Positions 8,779 to 16,790 of a stretch of 64,000 nt of DNA are shown piece after piece (position 1 is the stretch's first letter; each line of letters starts with the position of its first letter). The notes below the pieces were generated by a model. The model had not been told where the DNA came from. It made no database searches and saw only the letters and a program-made list of their open reading frames with translations. This DNA comes from Vibrio sinus. GTDB lineage: Bacteria > Pseudomonadota > Gammaproteobacteria > Enterobacterales > Vibrionaceae. The stretch is from positions 53,897-117,896 of the forward strand of contig NZ_JAMKMR010000014.1 of NCBI RefSeq assembly GCF_023634645.1, written 5' to 3'. A program made the translations under genes and the position numbers.

Positions 8779-10515
8779 CTAGGGTGTTGCGCTGAAACTC
8801 GGCTTGCTTTTTACCACCTTCCATAAAACCTGAGTGAAATATAGTCCGATAGCCATAAAGATTAACCACAGACTGGTTTTGGTGAGAGTGATGAGCGCTG
8901 CCGTATCATCGGCCCAGTGATCGAGTAGATAGAGAAATACAATCGATAGGCCGAACAAGACGAGCAGTCCATAGCTGGCTTTGTCTATTTTACCGGGAAT
9001 AACATACCAACCTTTGTCTTTGATAGGCTTATTTAAGCGAGCGTATTCGGCTTGCTGCCCTTTGACGGTGTATAGGTGCATTGCATCCTGCTTGCCCGTA
9101 ATCATCAGGCTAGCAACCCACGCAACAGCAGCGTTCACGACCGCGCCAATAACACAATACCATGGCCAGGCAATATCGGTTGCGACTGCGACATACCAAA
9201 TGGCAAGAAAACTTGCCGCGACACCAATCAAAAGCCCTTTTTCGGTAATGTGCTTGGAGTAAAAGCCTAACACAAACATGCAAAAACTCGCGCCGACAAA
9301 GTAAGAGCCAGCTTTACTCAGAACTTCAAGAACCGAGCCAGTACTGGTGGCAAACATAATCGCAGGAATGATGATCAGTATTGCCCAAGAGACGGTAAAG
9401 ACTCGCGATGCTTTTAAATAGTGTTCTTCAGATTCATTAGGCTTGTACAAGCGCTTGTAAAAATCGGCGACCGATACTGTTGCCATAGAGTTGAAGGCCG
9501 AATCTAGGCTCGACATACTAGCGGCCAATATCGCTGCGGCGATTAGCCCCATTAATCCTGGCATGCCGTATTCGCTGGCAAAATGCAAGATGATGGTATT
9601 GCCATTGTCAAACGCTTGGCCATCGTAGTAGGCATTGAATAGCACGCCCAGAAAGATGAATACGAAATAGATGAAAAAGGCAAGGTAGCCCATCATCAGC
9701 ATCGATTTTTTTGCATCACCCATGTTTTTGGCTGCCATGCAGCGCTGAACCATCATTTGGCTACCGCCGTATACCGTGGTGTGGAACATGGTCATTGCGA
9801 TCACACCCGCCCAGATGGTGGTCACTTGGCTCAGCTCCAAGCTGGTTTCTAACGCATTGGTCATGCCCTTGGATTTCATTTCTGCCATTACTTGTGAGAT
9901 GGGTTCGGGAATGCCATTCCATACCGCTTCAATAATGATAAACGCTCCAGCAAACAATACTACGGCTTGGATAACATCGGTCCAGATGACTGCGTTAATC
10001 CCTCCCATTACCGTATAGATAAGCGCGATAGCCGTCACTATCATGATGCAGTACACGACATCGATGCCAGTGATAAACTCTAGGATGATAGCCGTTGCGT
10101 ATAACACAGCCGCAGAACTTAGCGACTGCTTCATCAGAAAGATAACGGAAAGTGTCAATCTAGACGCTTTACCAAATCGACGTTCTTGATATTCGTAAAT
10201 GGACGTTAATCCGTTGTTGTAGAAAAACGGCATAAAAACGGTGACGATAAAAAATATCACCAAAGGATAATTTAAATGGATAGCTAACACGGACAGCCCG
10301 TCCGTGTATGACCATGCAGGCCCGCCCAGAAAGGACATGGCACTGACATAGGTGCTGACGACCGATATACCGATTGCCCACCAAGGTATTGACTTATCAC
10401 CTAACGCAAACTGAGCCGAAGATGTGACCTTTTTACCGATCACAGCGCCGAGGCTCAGTGTGATTACCACGTAGCCACCCAAAATCATCCAATTGAGTAA
10501 GCCAAACTCATGCAT
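8779..10515 (-). CDS. Sodium:solute symporter (SSS family)
   Basis: A 578-residue inner-membrane protein with 13-14 hydrophobic segments and typical SSS features: a start with 'WMILGGYVVITLSLG', the GGINAVIWTDVIQ segment after TM5, and 'AAILAASMSSLDSAFNSMATVSVADFY', which contains the Na+-site serines of this family. It should import an organic solute with sodium. It is the last gene of the left arm of the LacI-controlled cluster and overlaps the upstream NTF2-like gene by 8 bp, so it is very likely co-transcribed with it and dedicated to that pathway's substrate. SSS members carry sugars, carboxylates, amino acids or choline-like compounds, and the sequence alone does not tell which. Confidence 0.85.
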   Translation of the reverse strand: MHEFGLLNWMILGGYVVITLSLGAVIGKKVTSSAQFALGDKSIPWWAIGISVVSTYVSAMSFLGGPAWSYTDGLSVLAIHLNYPLVIFFIVTVFMPFFYNNGLTSIYEYQERRFGKASRLTLSVIFLMKQSLSSAAVLYATAIILEFITGIDVVYCIMIVTAIALIYTVMGGINAVIWTDVIQAVVLFAGAFIIIEAVWNGIPEPISQVMAEMKSKGMTNALETSLELSQVTTIWAGVIAMTMFHTTVYGGSQMMVQRCMAAKNMGDAKKSMLMMGYLAFFIYFVFIFLGVLFNAYYDGQAFDNGNTIILHFASEYGMPGLMGLIAAAILAASMSSLDSAFNSMATVSVADFYKRLYKPNESEEHYLKASRVFTVSWAILIIIPAIMFATSTGSVLEVLSKAGSYFVGASFCMFVLGFYSKHITEKGLLIGVAASFLAIWYVAVATDIAWPWYCVIGAVVNAAVAWVASLMITGKQDAMHLYTVKGQQAEYARLNKPIKDKGWYVIPGKIDKASYGLLVLFGLSIVFLYLLDHWADDTAALITLTKTSLWLIFMAIGLYFTQVLWKVVKSKPSFSATP

Positions 10516-11503
10516 ACTTAGGTCCCTCTAGATTTTCCTTCATCTGACCAAAAACATCGTAGCCGAGTTGATGTAAGATATGAATAATATCAATAGCGAC
10601 CCAGTTCTCTTTTAGCAGATCGCCCTCTCTGCGCCATATATCCATAACACGCATCTCGATATGTTTTCCAGTTGGAGCGAGGCCTAACCAGCCGCTATGG
10701 CCACTATGTGTGCCGTGCATGTGTGGCCAACCACCAGTGGATACGTAGTCATTTTGAGATAAAATATTCAGCTTGATATCCACACTTCTATCAGGGAAGG
10801 CAAATACGAATGGCGCTTGGTGCCGATTACGGAAACCTTTAATACCACGGGTTGTACCAATGCCAGATGGCCCGTACCACATAAAGTCACTGTGCCAGTA
10901 ATTCTCTAAATCCATAGAAAACAGATCTTGGCCATCAAAGCGGCCTAAACAAGTCAGCATATCGTTAACTAAGGTGAGGCTTTTCTCACTTGAATGTGGG
11001 CATACATCTTCATTGCATAGCCCATTATAGGTTGCAGGGGAGAGCACCAGACCGGAGTGGCCTAAGCTTTTACGCAAAGGATTGACACCAGCTTGAACCA
11101 TGGCATCAATAAAGTCGGGAATCACATAATATTCCGTAATTAAACCGTCTTCGACACAGGCCATTTCGGTGTATCTTAGATAAAGTATGTTGCCTGTGGC
11201 TGGAATACCAAATAAATCTTTCTCGAACACGCCGACGAAATACCCTGTTGAGTTGAACCATTGTCGGCCTTCGTATTTACCTTGCATAACAATATACGGG
11301 CGACGCTCGACATCGGGAAGGGCTTGTTTTAATGGGGCAAGGAAGTGCTTATGTGAAGCTTCAGGGCCCTGTAAGTCATTGATCGGGTGAGCGACAGAGC
11401 ATTTGATATCGGGGCTAAGGCAGGACGTGGCAGTGGGTAACTGTTGATCTTCCTTTGCTTGGAAATAATCCTGAAAAAACTGTTCGACGACGTTATGTGA
11501 CAT
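10508..11503 (-). CDS. Tandem NTF2/SnoaL-like protein A of the catabolic cluster
   Basis: 331 residues with a good ribosome site (AGGAAGT) before the ATG. Two cone-fold NTF2/SnoaL-like domains appear in tandem: about residues 1-150 (VEQFFQDYFQAKE ... YFVGVFEKDLFGIPATGN ... RYTEM) and about 170-325 (NDMLTCLGRFD ... FMWYGPSGIGTTRGIKGFRNRH ... GWLGLAPTGKHIEMRVMDIWRREGDLLKENWVAIDIIHIL). This fold serves in polyketide cyclases, dehydratases, isomerases and small hydrolases. The two halves keep His/Asp/Trp positions seen in SnoaL-like 'ester cyclase' proteins, but no specific reaction can be named. It overlaps the symporter gene and lies after a sister gene of the same type. The pair could form a heteromer or perform consecutive steps on the imported compound. 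Confidence 0.7.
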   Translation of the reverse strand: MSHNVVEQFFQDYFQAKEDQQLPTATSCLSPDIKCSVAHPINDLQGPEASHKHFLAPLKQALPDVERRPYIVMQGKYEGRQWFNSTGYFVGVFEKDLFGIPATGNILYLRYTEMACVEDGLITEYYVIPDFIDAMVQAGVNPLRKSLGHSGLVLSPATYNGLCNEDVCPHSSEKSLTLVNDMLTCLGRFDGQDLFSMDLENYWHSDFMWYGPSGIGTTRGIKGFRNRHQAPFVFAFPDRSVDIKLNILSQNDYVSTGGWPHMHGTHSGHSGWLGLAPTGKHIEMRVMDIWRREGDLLKENWVAIDIIHILHQLGYDVFGQMKENLEGPKYA

Positions 11504-11606
11504 GTTTTACTTCCTTATGTAATGTTGCAAGTCTAGGGCCTTGCGGCCCTTAACTTGAGTCTTATTGTATTAATCGTTTTTGACGTTGTTAGATTTACGA
11601 TTGTTA

Positions 11607-12581
11607 TCAACCTTGCTGTAATAAGATTTGCTTCCAAATGGCAGTTTCATCAAAAAGCGTGAACTCTCGACGTAAGCCCCAAGGCCCGAATTCGGCGTGG
11701 CTTATCCCCATCACGTACACGTCGGCATTCGTGGGTTGGCCAAATAAACCGTAGCCCTCATGTTTGCCTTCGAGTGTCCACCGGATGGCAGCACGTGGGG
11801 ACATCATAGGATCGTCTCTGCCGATTCTATGCTGAATCTTGAATTCAGCATTCGGGAACGAAGAACGCAGTTGCATCCAAAATTGGTCGATTTCCGAATG
11901 CGAAAGCGCAGATCGGCCCGCGGGATATTCACCAATGCAAGCTCGGTCATAGTGTTTGGGAATACTTGAGAATTCGGCATTCATGATTTGGTTTAGAATG
12001 GATTCATAGTTTTGTCCCCATTCATTATCGTTACCAACCCCTTTGTAAGGGCCTTGAACATCTTGCTCTGCAGTAAACGGGAACGGGCTTTTTTCTAAGC
12101 CACCTTCTACTTCAATAAGATGTTGAGCGTAGGTTTTTGATGTCATGCCAATCTGGTTGGCAATGGCAGCTTGATCGCGGATTAGCCATTCGTCGTTGAT
12201 CTGGTTATTGATTGCATGGCAATCGGCGATAATACGATAGCGAAGTTTCTTGTTACTTGCGTTTCCATAAAGGCCACTATTGGCGTGAGTTGCCGTTGAG
12301 ATAATGCGATGTGATGAAAGCATGCCCGTTTCAGGTGTACCGCTCCAGATGATGTCTTCACCAAAAAGGGTGCGATCAGGAAATTCTGCCAGCGTGGCCA
12401 TGGTGGCATTAATAACATTTTGGTTGCCATGTGAAATCGCACTAGGCGTGCGCACGACAATATCAGGAGAGTAGTAATGCTCTAGTGTATGCAAACCGCG
12501 CTTTTCCCAGATTTCTTCAGTAATGCCTAAAATGTAATCGGGAAAATCGTGCCATTTTTTGTCAAAGCCAGACATGGGCAT
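11607..12581 (-). CDS. Tandem NTF2/SnoaL-like protein B of the catabolic cluster
   Basis: 324 residues; the start is supported by AAAGGAG. It has the same two-domain NTF2/SnoaL-like layout as its downstream neighbour. The first half is about residues 5-145 (YILGITEEIWEKRGLHTLEHYYSPDIVVRTPS ... IIADCHAINNQINDEWLIRDQAAIA). The second is about 185-320 (YDRACIGEYPAGRSALSHSEIDQFW ... AIRWTLEGKHEGYGLFGQPTNADVYVMGISHAEFGPWGL). The paired presence of two diverged tandem NTF2 proteins with a dehydrogenase and an aldolase is unusual. A catalytic role in dehydration or isomerisation, or in ring or ester chemistry, is inference only. A palindrome that fits the local LacI operator pattern lies 29 bp upstream, so this gene probably has its own regulated promoter. 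Confidence 0.65.
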   Translation of the reverse strand: MPMSGFDKKWHDFPDYILGITEEIWEKRGLHTLEHYYSPDIVVRTPSAISHGNQNVINATMATLAEFPDRTLFGEDIIWSGTPETGMLSSHRIISTATHANSGLYGNASNKKLRYRIIADCHAINNQINDEWLIRDQAAIANQIGMTSKTYAQHLIEVEGGLEKSPFPFTAEQDVQGPYKGVGNDNEWGQNYESILNQIMNAEFSSIPKHYDRACIGEYPAGRSALSHSEIDQFWMQLRSSFPNAEFKIQHRIGRDDPMMSPRAAIRWTLEGKHEGYGLFGQPTNADVYVMGISHAEFGPWGLRREFTLFDETAIWKQILLQQG

Positions 12582-12609
12582 AATAAGTCTCCTTTTGGTT
12601 CATTGTTAT

Positions 12610-12631
12610 AATTTGGATACGTACCCAAATT
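12610..12631. promoter_or_regulatory. Putative LacI-family operator upstream of NTF2-like gene B
   Basis: A 22-bp near-perfect palindrome: AATTTGG, then ATACGTAC, then CCAAATT. The arms are fully complementary around a central ACGT. The central TACGTA and the flanking TTTG/CAAA recur in the other two sites of the cluster (14617 and 14691). LacI/GalR proteins bind such symmetric sites with a central CG. Assignment to the local LacI protein is inference. Confidence 0.6.
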
Positions 12632-12740
12632 ACCTGGAGTTTATTTTTTGTCAATAAATTGTTTAAATTTTGTGTTCTGGTCGTACAAGCACAACTAAAC
12701 GGCTTTTAGTGAAGAGGTATGAGAGGTAGGAAACGCAACA

Positions 12741-12765
12741 GTAACACCTCTTATTGAGGTGCTAC
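12741..12765 (-). terminator. Hairpin after the lacI gene
   Basis: Stem GTA-CACCTC / GAGGTG-TAC with one mismatch and a TTATT loop, located 45 bases after the lacI stop codon in its direction of transcription. There is no U-tract, so it could be a processing or weak termination structure that lets some transcription continue into the NTF2 genes. Confidence 0.3.
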
Positions 12766-12809
12766 CGGGTCAACTATCGCGAGGTTAGTGAACCTTGGAT
12801 CCAGATGCT

Positions 12810-13799
12810 TTAACAGCTGGCGCGCTCTATCAGCTGGCCTTTTTGCATTAAATATTGACCGGGTTGTTGTTGGCTGCCGTGAATTCTAGACAATAAATCT
12901 TCGACCAAAACACTTGCTATCCGATCAATAGGTTGATGTATCGTGGTTAGGTTGTATGCGGGCCAGCCGGACATTTGAATATCATCGACGCCCATTACTG
13001 CATAGTCGTTTGGAACACTAAGGCCTTGTTCTCGCAAACCATCGATGACGCCAAGTGCAAGAATGTCGTTTGCGCAAAAAATGGCTTCTGTATTGGGGAT
13101 CTTGCTGACAATATGTTTCGCCGCTTCAATACCCGATTCAAAACTGTAACGCGCCTCGACGAAATCAGCAGGTGGCAGGCCAAGATCGGTGAGCCCTTTT
13201 GAGAAGCCTTTCCAACGCTCTTCACTGGTCATTGACCCCGCATCGCCACTCACGTAGGTCATCTTAGTGTATCCTTTGCTTGCCAAATACTGTGCAGCTT
13301 GCAAGCCAGCATCGAGGTTATCTAGTCCAACACTATTGGCGGAAAGCCCCTCTACATAGCGGTTAATCAGGCTAAGTTGTACGCCAAACTTATCGCATTG
13401 GGCAATTGCCACGCTGGATAGGCGGCTGGTTGCGATAATCAGTCCATCGACTTGGTATTCAATGGCACGAGTGATCGCAAGATCCAAATTATCTTCGTCA
13501 ATCGGGCAAAGTATGCCTTGGCAGCCGCTTTTTTGAATAACGTGCGTTAACTTGCGAGCCAGCATGTCATACATTGGGTTGCTTTCACTGTCGAGAGCAA
13601 TGGCAATTAACCCGGAACGATTGGATATTAGGCTACGGGCGATGGCATTTGGCGTATAGCCGAGTTTGTTTGCCGCCTCCATGACCATTTGACGCTTTTT
13701 TTCGCTAATACTGGCCTTGGGGTTAAATGCTCTGGAAACCGTCGACTGAGAGACGCCCAACATATTAGCGACATCAGTCGACGTAATTTTGCTTTTGAT
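12810..13799 (-). CDS. LacI-family transcriptional regulator, apparently with a non-ATG start
   Basis: A LacI/GalR protein with an N-terminal helix-turn-helix (TDVANMLGVSQSTVSRAFNP), a hinge with 'TPNAIARSLISNRSGLIAI', then a periplasmic-binding-protein-like effector domain (for example EAIFCANDILALGVIDGL and DYAVMGVDDIQMSGW). The first ATG (13763) would delete helix 1 of the HTH. Reading upstream in frame gives xKSKITSTDVAN, a typical LacI-family start, with ATC at 13799 six bases after AGGAG, or ATT at 13802. I therefore place the start at 13799 (about 329 aa). The Shine-Dalgarno overlaps the stop codon of the upstream aldolase gene, so translational coupling is likely. It presumably represses both arms of the cluster by binding the ACGT palindromes; the inducer is unknown. 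Confidence 0.8.
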   Translation of the reverse strand: MKSKITSTDVANMLGVSQSTVSRAFNPKASISEKKRQMVMEAANKLGYTPNAIARSLISNRSGLIAIALDSESNPMYDMLARKLTHVIQKSGCQGILCPIDEDNLDLAITRAIEYQVDGLIIATSRLSSVAIAQCDKFGVQLSLINRYVEGLSANSVGLDNLDAGLQAAQYLASKGYTKMTYVSGDAGSMTSEERWKGFSKGLTDLGLPPADFVEARYSFESGIEAAKHIVSKIPNTEAIFCANDILALGVIDGLREQGLSVPNDYAVMGVDDIQMSGWPAYNLTTIHQPIDRIASVLVEDLLSRIHGSQQQPGQYLMQKGQLIERASC

Positions 13800-13808
13800 A
13801 ATGTTCTC

Positions 13809-14567
13809 CTAACCTTCGTTGATTGACTCGATTTTACGACGCTGCTCGTTAAACCCATCAATCATCATTTTGTGTTCTGATGCGAGACCGAAAAAGGATA
13901 CACCTAAATTTTTCCAAAAGGTAACTTGATTTGCATCGGATACAAACATCCCGACTGGTTTATTGTGACGTCTTGCAACTTCAATAATTTTCATGCTGGC
14001 ATTGCGCACAGATTCGCTGTTCACTGAAGCCTCACCATAGGCTACCGCCAAATCCACTTGGCCGATAAAAAGTGCATCGATGCCGTCGACAGCTGCGATG
14101 TTTTCTACCTCATCGACACCTTCAATGTCTTCGATCTGAACGACGACCGTAGTGTGTTGTGAACTATTTTTCAGATGCTCGTTCATCGGTGTGCTTATGT
14201 AACTCGCCGCGCGAGTTGAGCCCGCGTAGCCACGGCCACCTGCGCCGAAGTGGCTTTTTTTCACAATGAGTTTTGCTTGCTCTGCACTACATACATGAGG
14301 GACTAATATTCCAGTTGCGCCGCAATCTAATGCGTTGAGTATGGTGGAAGGTGCGTTATCAGGAATTCTAACTAGCGTTGGTAAATCCGATAGCTTGGCA
14401 ACCATAATGCAGAGATCGAGTGAGGTGCGATCAAATGGTGCATGTTCAGCATCAAGAATTAAAAAGTCGAGTGAGCAATGGCTTAGTACTTCGATAACAT
14501 GCGGATGAGGCGTTTTGACAAAGGTGCCAAGTAGTGGTGATTGATGAAGCTTAGCAGAAAAACTCAT
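13809..14567 (-). CDS. HpcH/HpaI-family class II aldolase
   Basis: The chosen start is ATG at 14567 (MSFSAKLHQSPLLGTFVK), preceded by AAAGGAA; about 252 residues. Family motifs are clear: LDAEHAPFD (catalytic His), LVRIPD (Arg that binds the pyruvyl part), QIEDIEGVDEV (metal Glu), and DALFIGQVDLAVAYG (metal Asp). These are metal-dependent aldolases that split 2-keto-3-deoxy or 4-hydroxy-2-keto acids into pyruvate and an aldehyde. It is the first gene of the left arm, directly before lacI and divergent from the dehydrogenase gene. It most likely performs the carbon-carbon cleavage that ends the pathway. Members acting on 2-keto-3-deoxyrhamnonate, garQ-type substrates and hydroxyphenylacetate intermediates look similar, so the exact substrate is open. 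Confidence 0.85.
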   Translation of the reverse strand: MSFSAKLHQSPLLGTFVKTPHPHVIEVLSHCSLDFLILDAEHAPFDRTSLDLCIMVAKLSDLPTLVRIPDNAPSTILNALDCGATGILVPHVCSAEQAKLIVKKSHFGAGGRGYAGSTRAASYISTPMNEHLKNSSQHTTVVVQIEDIEGVDEVENIAAVDGIDALFIGQVDLAVAYGEASVNSESVRNASMKIIEVARRHNKPVGMFVSDANQVTFWKNLGVSFFGLASEHKMMIDGFNEQRRKIESINEG

Positions 14568-14616
14568 AATATTTCCTTTTAGTGGTTGCACAATGTTAAT
14601 GACTTGTTTATTGTAA

Positions 14617-14634
14617 TTTGCATTCGTAGTCAAA
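14617..14634. promoter_or_regulatory. Putative LacI-family operator, aldolase side of the divergent promoter
   Basis: TTTGCATTCGTAGTCAAA: arms TTTG/CAAA around a central CG, sharing ATNCGTA with the sites at 12610 and 14691. It lies about 50 bases upstream of the aldolase start and suits repression of the left arm. Confidence 0.5.
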
Positions 14635-14690
14635 ACAAATTTTATCTAAACTCACGAATAAATCTATTGGAAGCAGTTTTTTTGATTAAA

Positions 14691-14710
14691 AATGAATACG
14701 TAGTCAATTT
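14691..14710. promoter_or_regulatory. Putative LacI-family operator just before the dehydrogenase gene
   Basis: AATGAATACGTAGTCAATTT carries the central TACGTA and lies directly before the ribosome site AGGAGAAG of the right-arm operon. A protein bound here would block transcription or elongation of that operon. Confidence 0.55.
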
Positions 14711-14722
14711 AGGAGAAGAGTA

Positions 14723-16027
14723 ATGATTACCTATCTTAAGCGAGGAATCACTGAGGAAGTGTCTGCATCAAACGACGCCAAGGTTCAGCAAGTAGTAGAA
14801 GGCATTTTATCGGATATTCAAACACAAGGTGACAGTGCTGTGCGTGCGTTATCGGAAAAGTTTGATAACTGGTCTCCGGAACAATTTCGTTTGTCACCAG
14901 AGCAGATCCAAGCATGTATCGATAGCCTTGATGCCGCGACCATTGATGACATTAAATTCGCTCAAGCTCAGGTTAAAAACTTTGCTCAAATCCAAAGGGA
15001 GTCAATGCGTGATGTGGAAGTAGAGACGCTGCCAGGTGTGGTACTTGGCCACAAGAACATTCCAGTGGAAAGTGTTGGCTGTTATGTACCTGGAGGTAAA
15101 TACCCATTGGTGGCCTCGGCTCACATGAGTGTACTAACGGCAAAAGTGGCGGGAGTGAAACGGGTTATCGCTTGCGCTCCACCGTTTAACGGCAAACCTA
15201 ATGCTGAAATTGTTGCAGCGATGGCGATGGCGGGTGCAGACGAAATCTACTGTTTCGGTGGTGTTCAAGCAGTAGGCGCAATGGCACTCGGCACAGAAAC
15301 CATCAAACCCGTTGATATGATTGTGGGCCCGGGTAATGCGTTTGTCGCAGAAGCAAAACGACAACTGTTTGGTCGAGTTGGTATCGACCTGTTCGCCGGC
15401 CCAACAGAAACGTTAGTCATTGCCGATGAAAAAGGGTGCGACCCTGAACTGGCTGCTGCTGATTTGCTGGGTCAGGCTGAGCATGGTTACAACTCTCCGG
15501 CTGTTCTACTGACTAATTCAGAAAGCTTCGCTAAAAAAACCGTTGAGGAAATCCAGCGTCAGCTGACAATTCTTCCAACCTCTGAAGTGGCAGGAAAAGC
15601 GTGGGAAGATTATGGTCAAGTCATTGTGTGTGATAGCTATGAAGAAATGGTGAAGGTTGCAGATGATATCGCTTCTGAGCACGTACAAGTCATGACACAA
15701 GATCCCAAATATTTCCTAGATAACATGGTGAACTATGGCGCATTGTTTTTAGGCAAAGAAACCAACGTTTCTTACGGTGACAAGTGTATCGGTACCAACC
15801 ACACCTTACCCACTAAGAAAGCGGCACGTTATACTGGTGGCCTATGGGTTGGTAAGTTCCTGAAAACCTGTACCTACCAACGCGTTACAGAAAAAGCCTC
15901 TCTTGTTGTTGGTGAATACTGCTCTCGCTTGTGTGAACTTGAAGGTTTTGCTGGGCATAAAGAGCAAGCCGATATCCGCGTTCGACGCTACAGCAAACTT
16001 GAAGAAGAAGGACAGCTCAGTGAGTAA
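14723..16027 (+). CDS. Histidinol-dehydrogenase-like polyol/sulfopolyol dehydrogenase (HpsN type)
   Basis: 434 residues of the HisD superfamily: [52 protein letters not shown], the [11 protein letters not shown] segment and [30 protein letters not shown]. It is unlikely to be biosynthetic HisD: no his genes are nearby, and the C-terminal segment and the catabolic setting resemble the subgroup containing HpsN, which oxidises 2,3-dihydroxypropane-1-sulfonate. Such enzymes use NAD to oxidise a primary alcohol to a carboxylate in two steps. Nothing else of sulfonate catabolism (sulfolactate lyase, sulfite exporter) is adjacent, so the substrate may be another polyol or hydroxy acid. It is the first gene of the right arm and overlaps the SDR gene by 8 bp. 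Confidence 0.8.
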   Translation: MITYLKRGITEEVSASNDAKVQQVVEGILSDIQTQGDSAVRALSEKFDNWSPEQFRLSPEQIQACIDSLDAATIDDIKFAQAQVKNFAQIQRESMRDVEVETLPGVVLGHKNIPVESVGCYVPGGKYPLVASAHMSVLTAKVAGVKRVIACAPPFNGKPNAEIVAAMAMAGADEIYCFGGVQAVGAMALGTETIKPVDMIVGPGNAFVAEAKRQLFGRVGIDLFAGPTETLVIADEKGCDPELAAADLLGQAEHGYNSPAVLLTNSESFAKKTVEEIQRQLTILPTSEVAGKAWEDYGQVIVCDSYEEMVKVADDIASEHVQVMTQDPKYFLDNMVNYGALFLGKETNVSYGDKCIGTNHTLPTKKAARYTGGLWVGKFLKTCTYQRVTEKASLVVGEYCSRLCELEGFAGHKEQADIRVRRYSKLEEEGQLSE

Positions 16028-16754
16028 ATACGCCTTAGTCACAGGTGGCAGTGGCGGCTTAGGGGCCGCCATTTGTAAAACCTTAGCCAGCAGTGGTTAT
16101 AAAATTGTTTTCACCTACAACTCAAACCGAGCTAAAGCAGAGCGTACTCTGCAAGAGTTGGACGGAGAGGGGCATCAATTTTACTCCTTAGATGTGGCGG
16201 ATACTCAGGCGATTGAGTCACTAAGGAACAGCTTAGTCGATGACAATATCGATATTGATCTGCTTGTTAATTGTGCCGGAACGACACAGTTTGTTGCCCA
16301 TCAAGATTTGTCTGGATTGACTGACGATATCATCGACAAGATTTTGTCCGTCAATGTCAGAGCGCCACTTGCAATGGTTCGCGCATTCCAATCATCGTTG
16401 GATAAAAAGCGTGGCTGTATCATAAACATTACTTCGATTGCAGCCAAAACGGCGATGGGCAGCAACATTGCTTATTGTGCCAGTAAAGCCGCGTTGGAAA
16501 ATATGACCTGCTCCTTAGCAAGAGCGCTTGCGCCGAACGTTCGAGTGTTGTCTGTTGCGCCCGGGCTTATCGATACTGAATTTGTCAAAGGTCTTGACGA
16601 GGAATGGCGAAATACACAAGAACAAAGCACACCTTTGCAGCGCTTGGCTGATGTGGAAGAAGTGGCAAAAGCGGTGTTGCTAGCGGCTGAACAGCTGACA
16701 TTCTCAACGGGCACCACCATCAGTGTCGATGGCGGGCGACCACTCAATGGATAA
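16020..16754 (+). CDS. Short-chain dehydrogenase/reductase (FabG-like) of the catabolic cluster
   Basis: The start is GTG at 16020 ([15 protein letters not shown]), which overlaps the dehydrogenase stop region by 8 bp and gives a normal 244-residue SDR; longer in-frame upstream sequence would run inside the preceding gene. The nucleotide site TGGSGGLG, the NCAG motif (LVNCAG), the catalytic Ser (INITSIAAK) and YCASKAA (Tyr-x3-Lys) are all present, as is the C-terminal '[12 protein letters not shown]'. It is a classical SDR that should interconvert a secondary alcohol and ketone with NAD(P). In this operon it probably oxidises a hydroxyl of the imported compound or an intermediate between the HisD-like enzyme and the aldolase. 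Confidence 0.85.
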   Translation: MSKYALVTGGSGGLGAAICKTLASSGYKIVFTYNSNRAKAERTLQELDGEGHQFYSLDVADTQAIESLRNSLVDDNIDIDLLVNCAGTTQFVAHQDLSGLTDDIIDKILSVNVRAPLAMVRAFQSSLDKKRGCIINITSIAAKTAMGSNIAYCASKAALENMTCSLARALAPNVRVLSVAPGLIDTEFVKGLDEEWRNTQEQSTPLQRLADVEEVAKAVLLAAEQLTFSTGTTISVDGGRPLNG

Positions 16755-16790
16755 TTTGGGTATAACCATCAGTAATAAAAAGGTATGTGG

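Noticed and set aside
11533..11550. Hairpin AGGGCC / GGCCCT between the two NTF2-like genes
   Set aside because: Short and without a U-tract; too weak to call a terminator.
15903..16019. N-terminal extension of the SDR gene
   Set aside because: It lies inside the dehydrogenase gene; the GTG at 16020 gives a normal SDR N-terminus.
14723..16027. Biosynthetic histidinol dehydrogenase HisD
   Set aside because: No his genes adjoin, the operon is catabolic in content, and the sequence style is closer to the HpsN-like subgroup.
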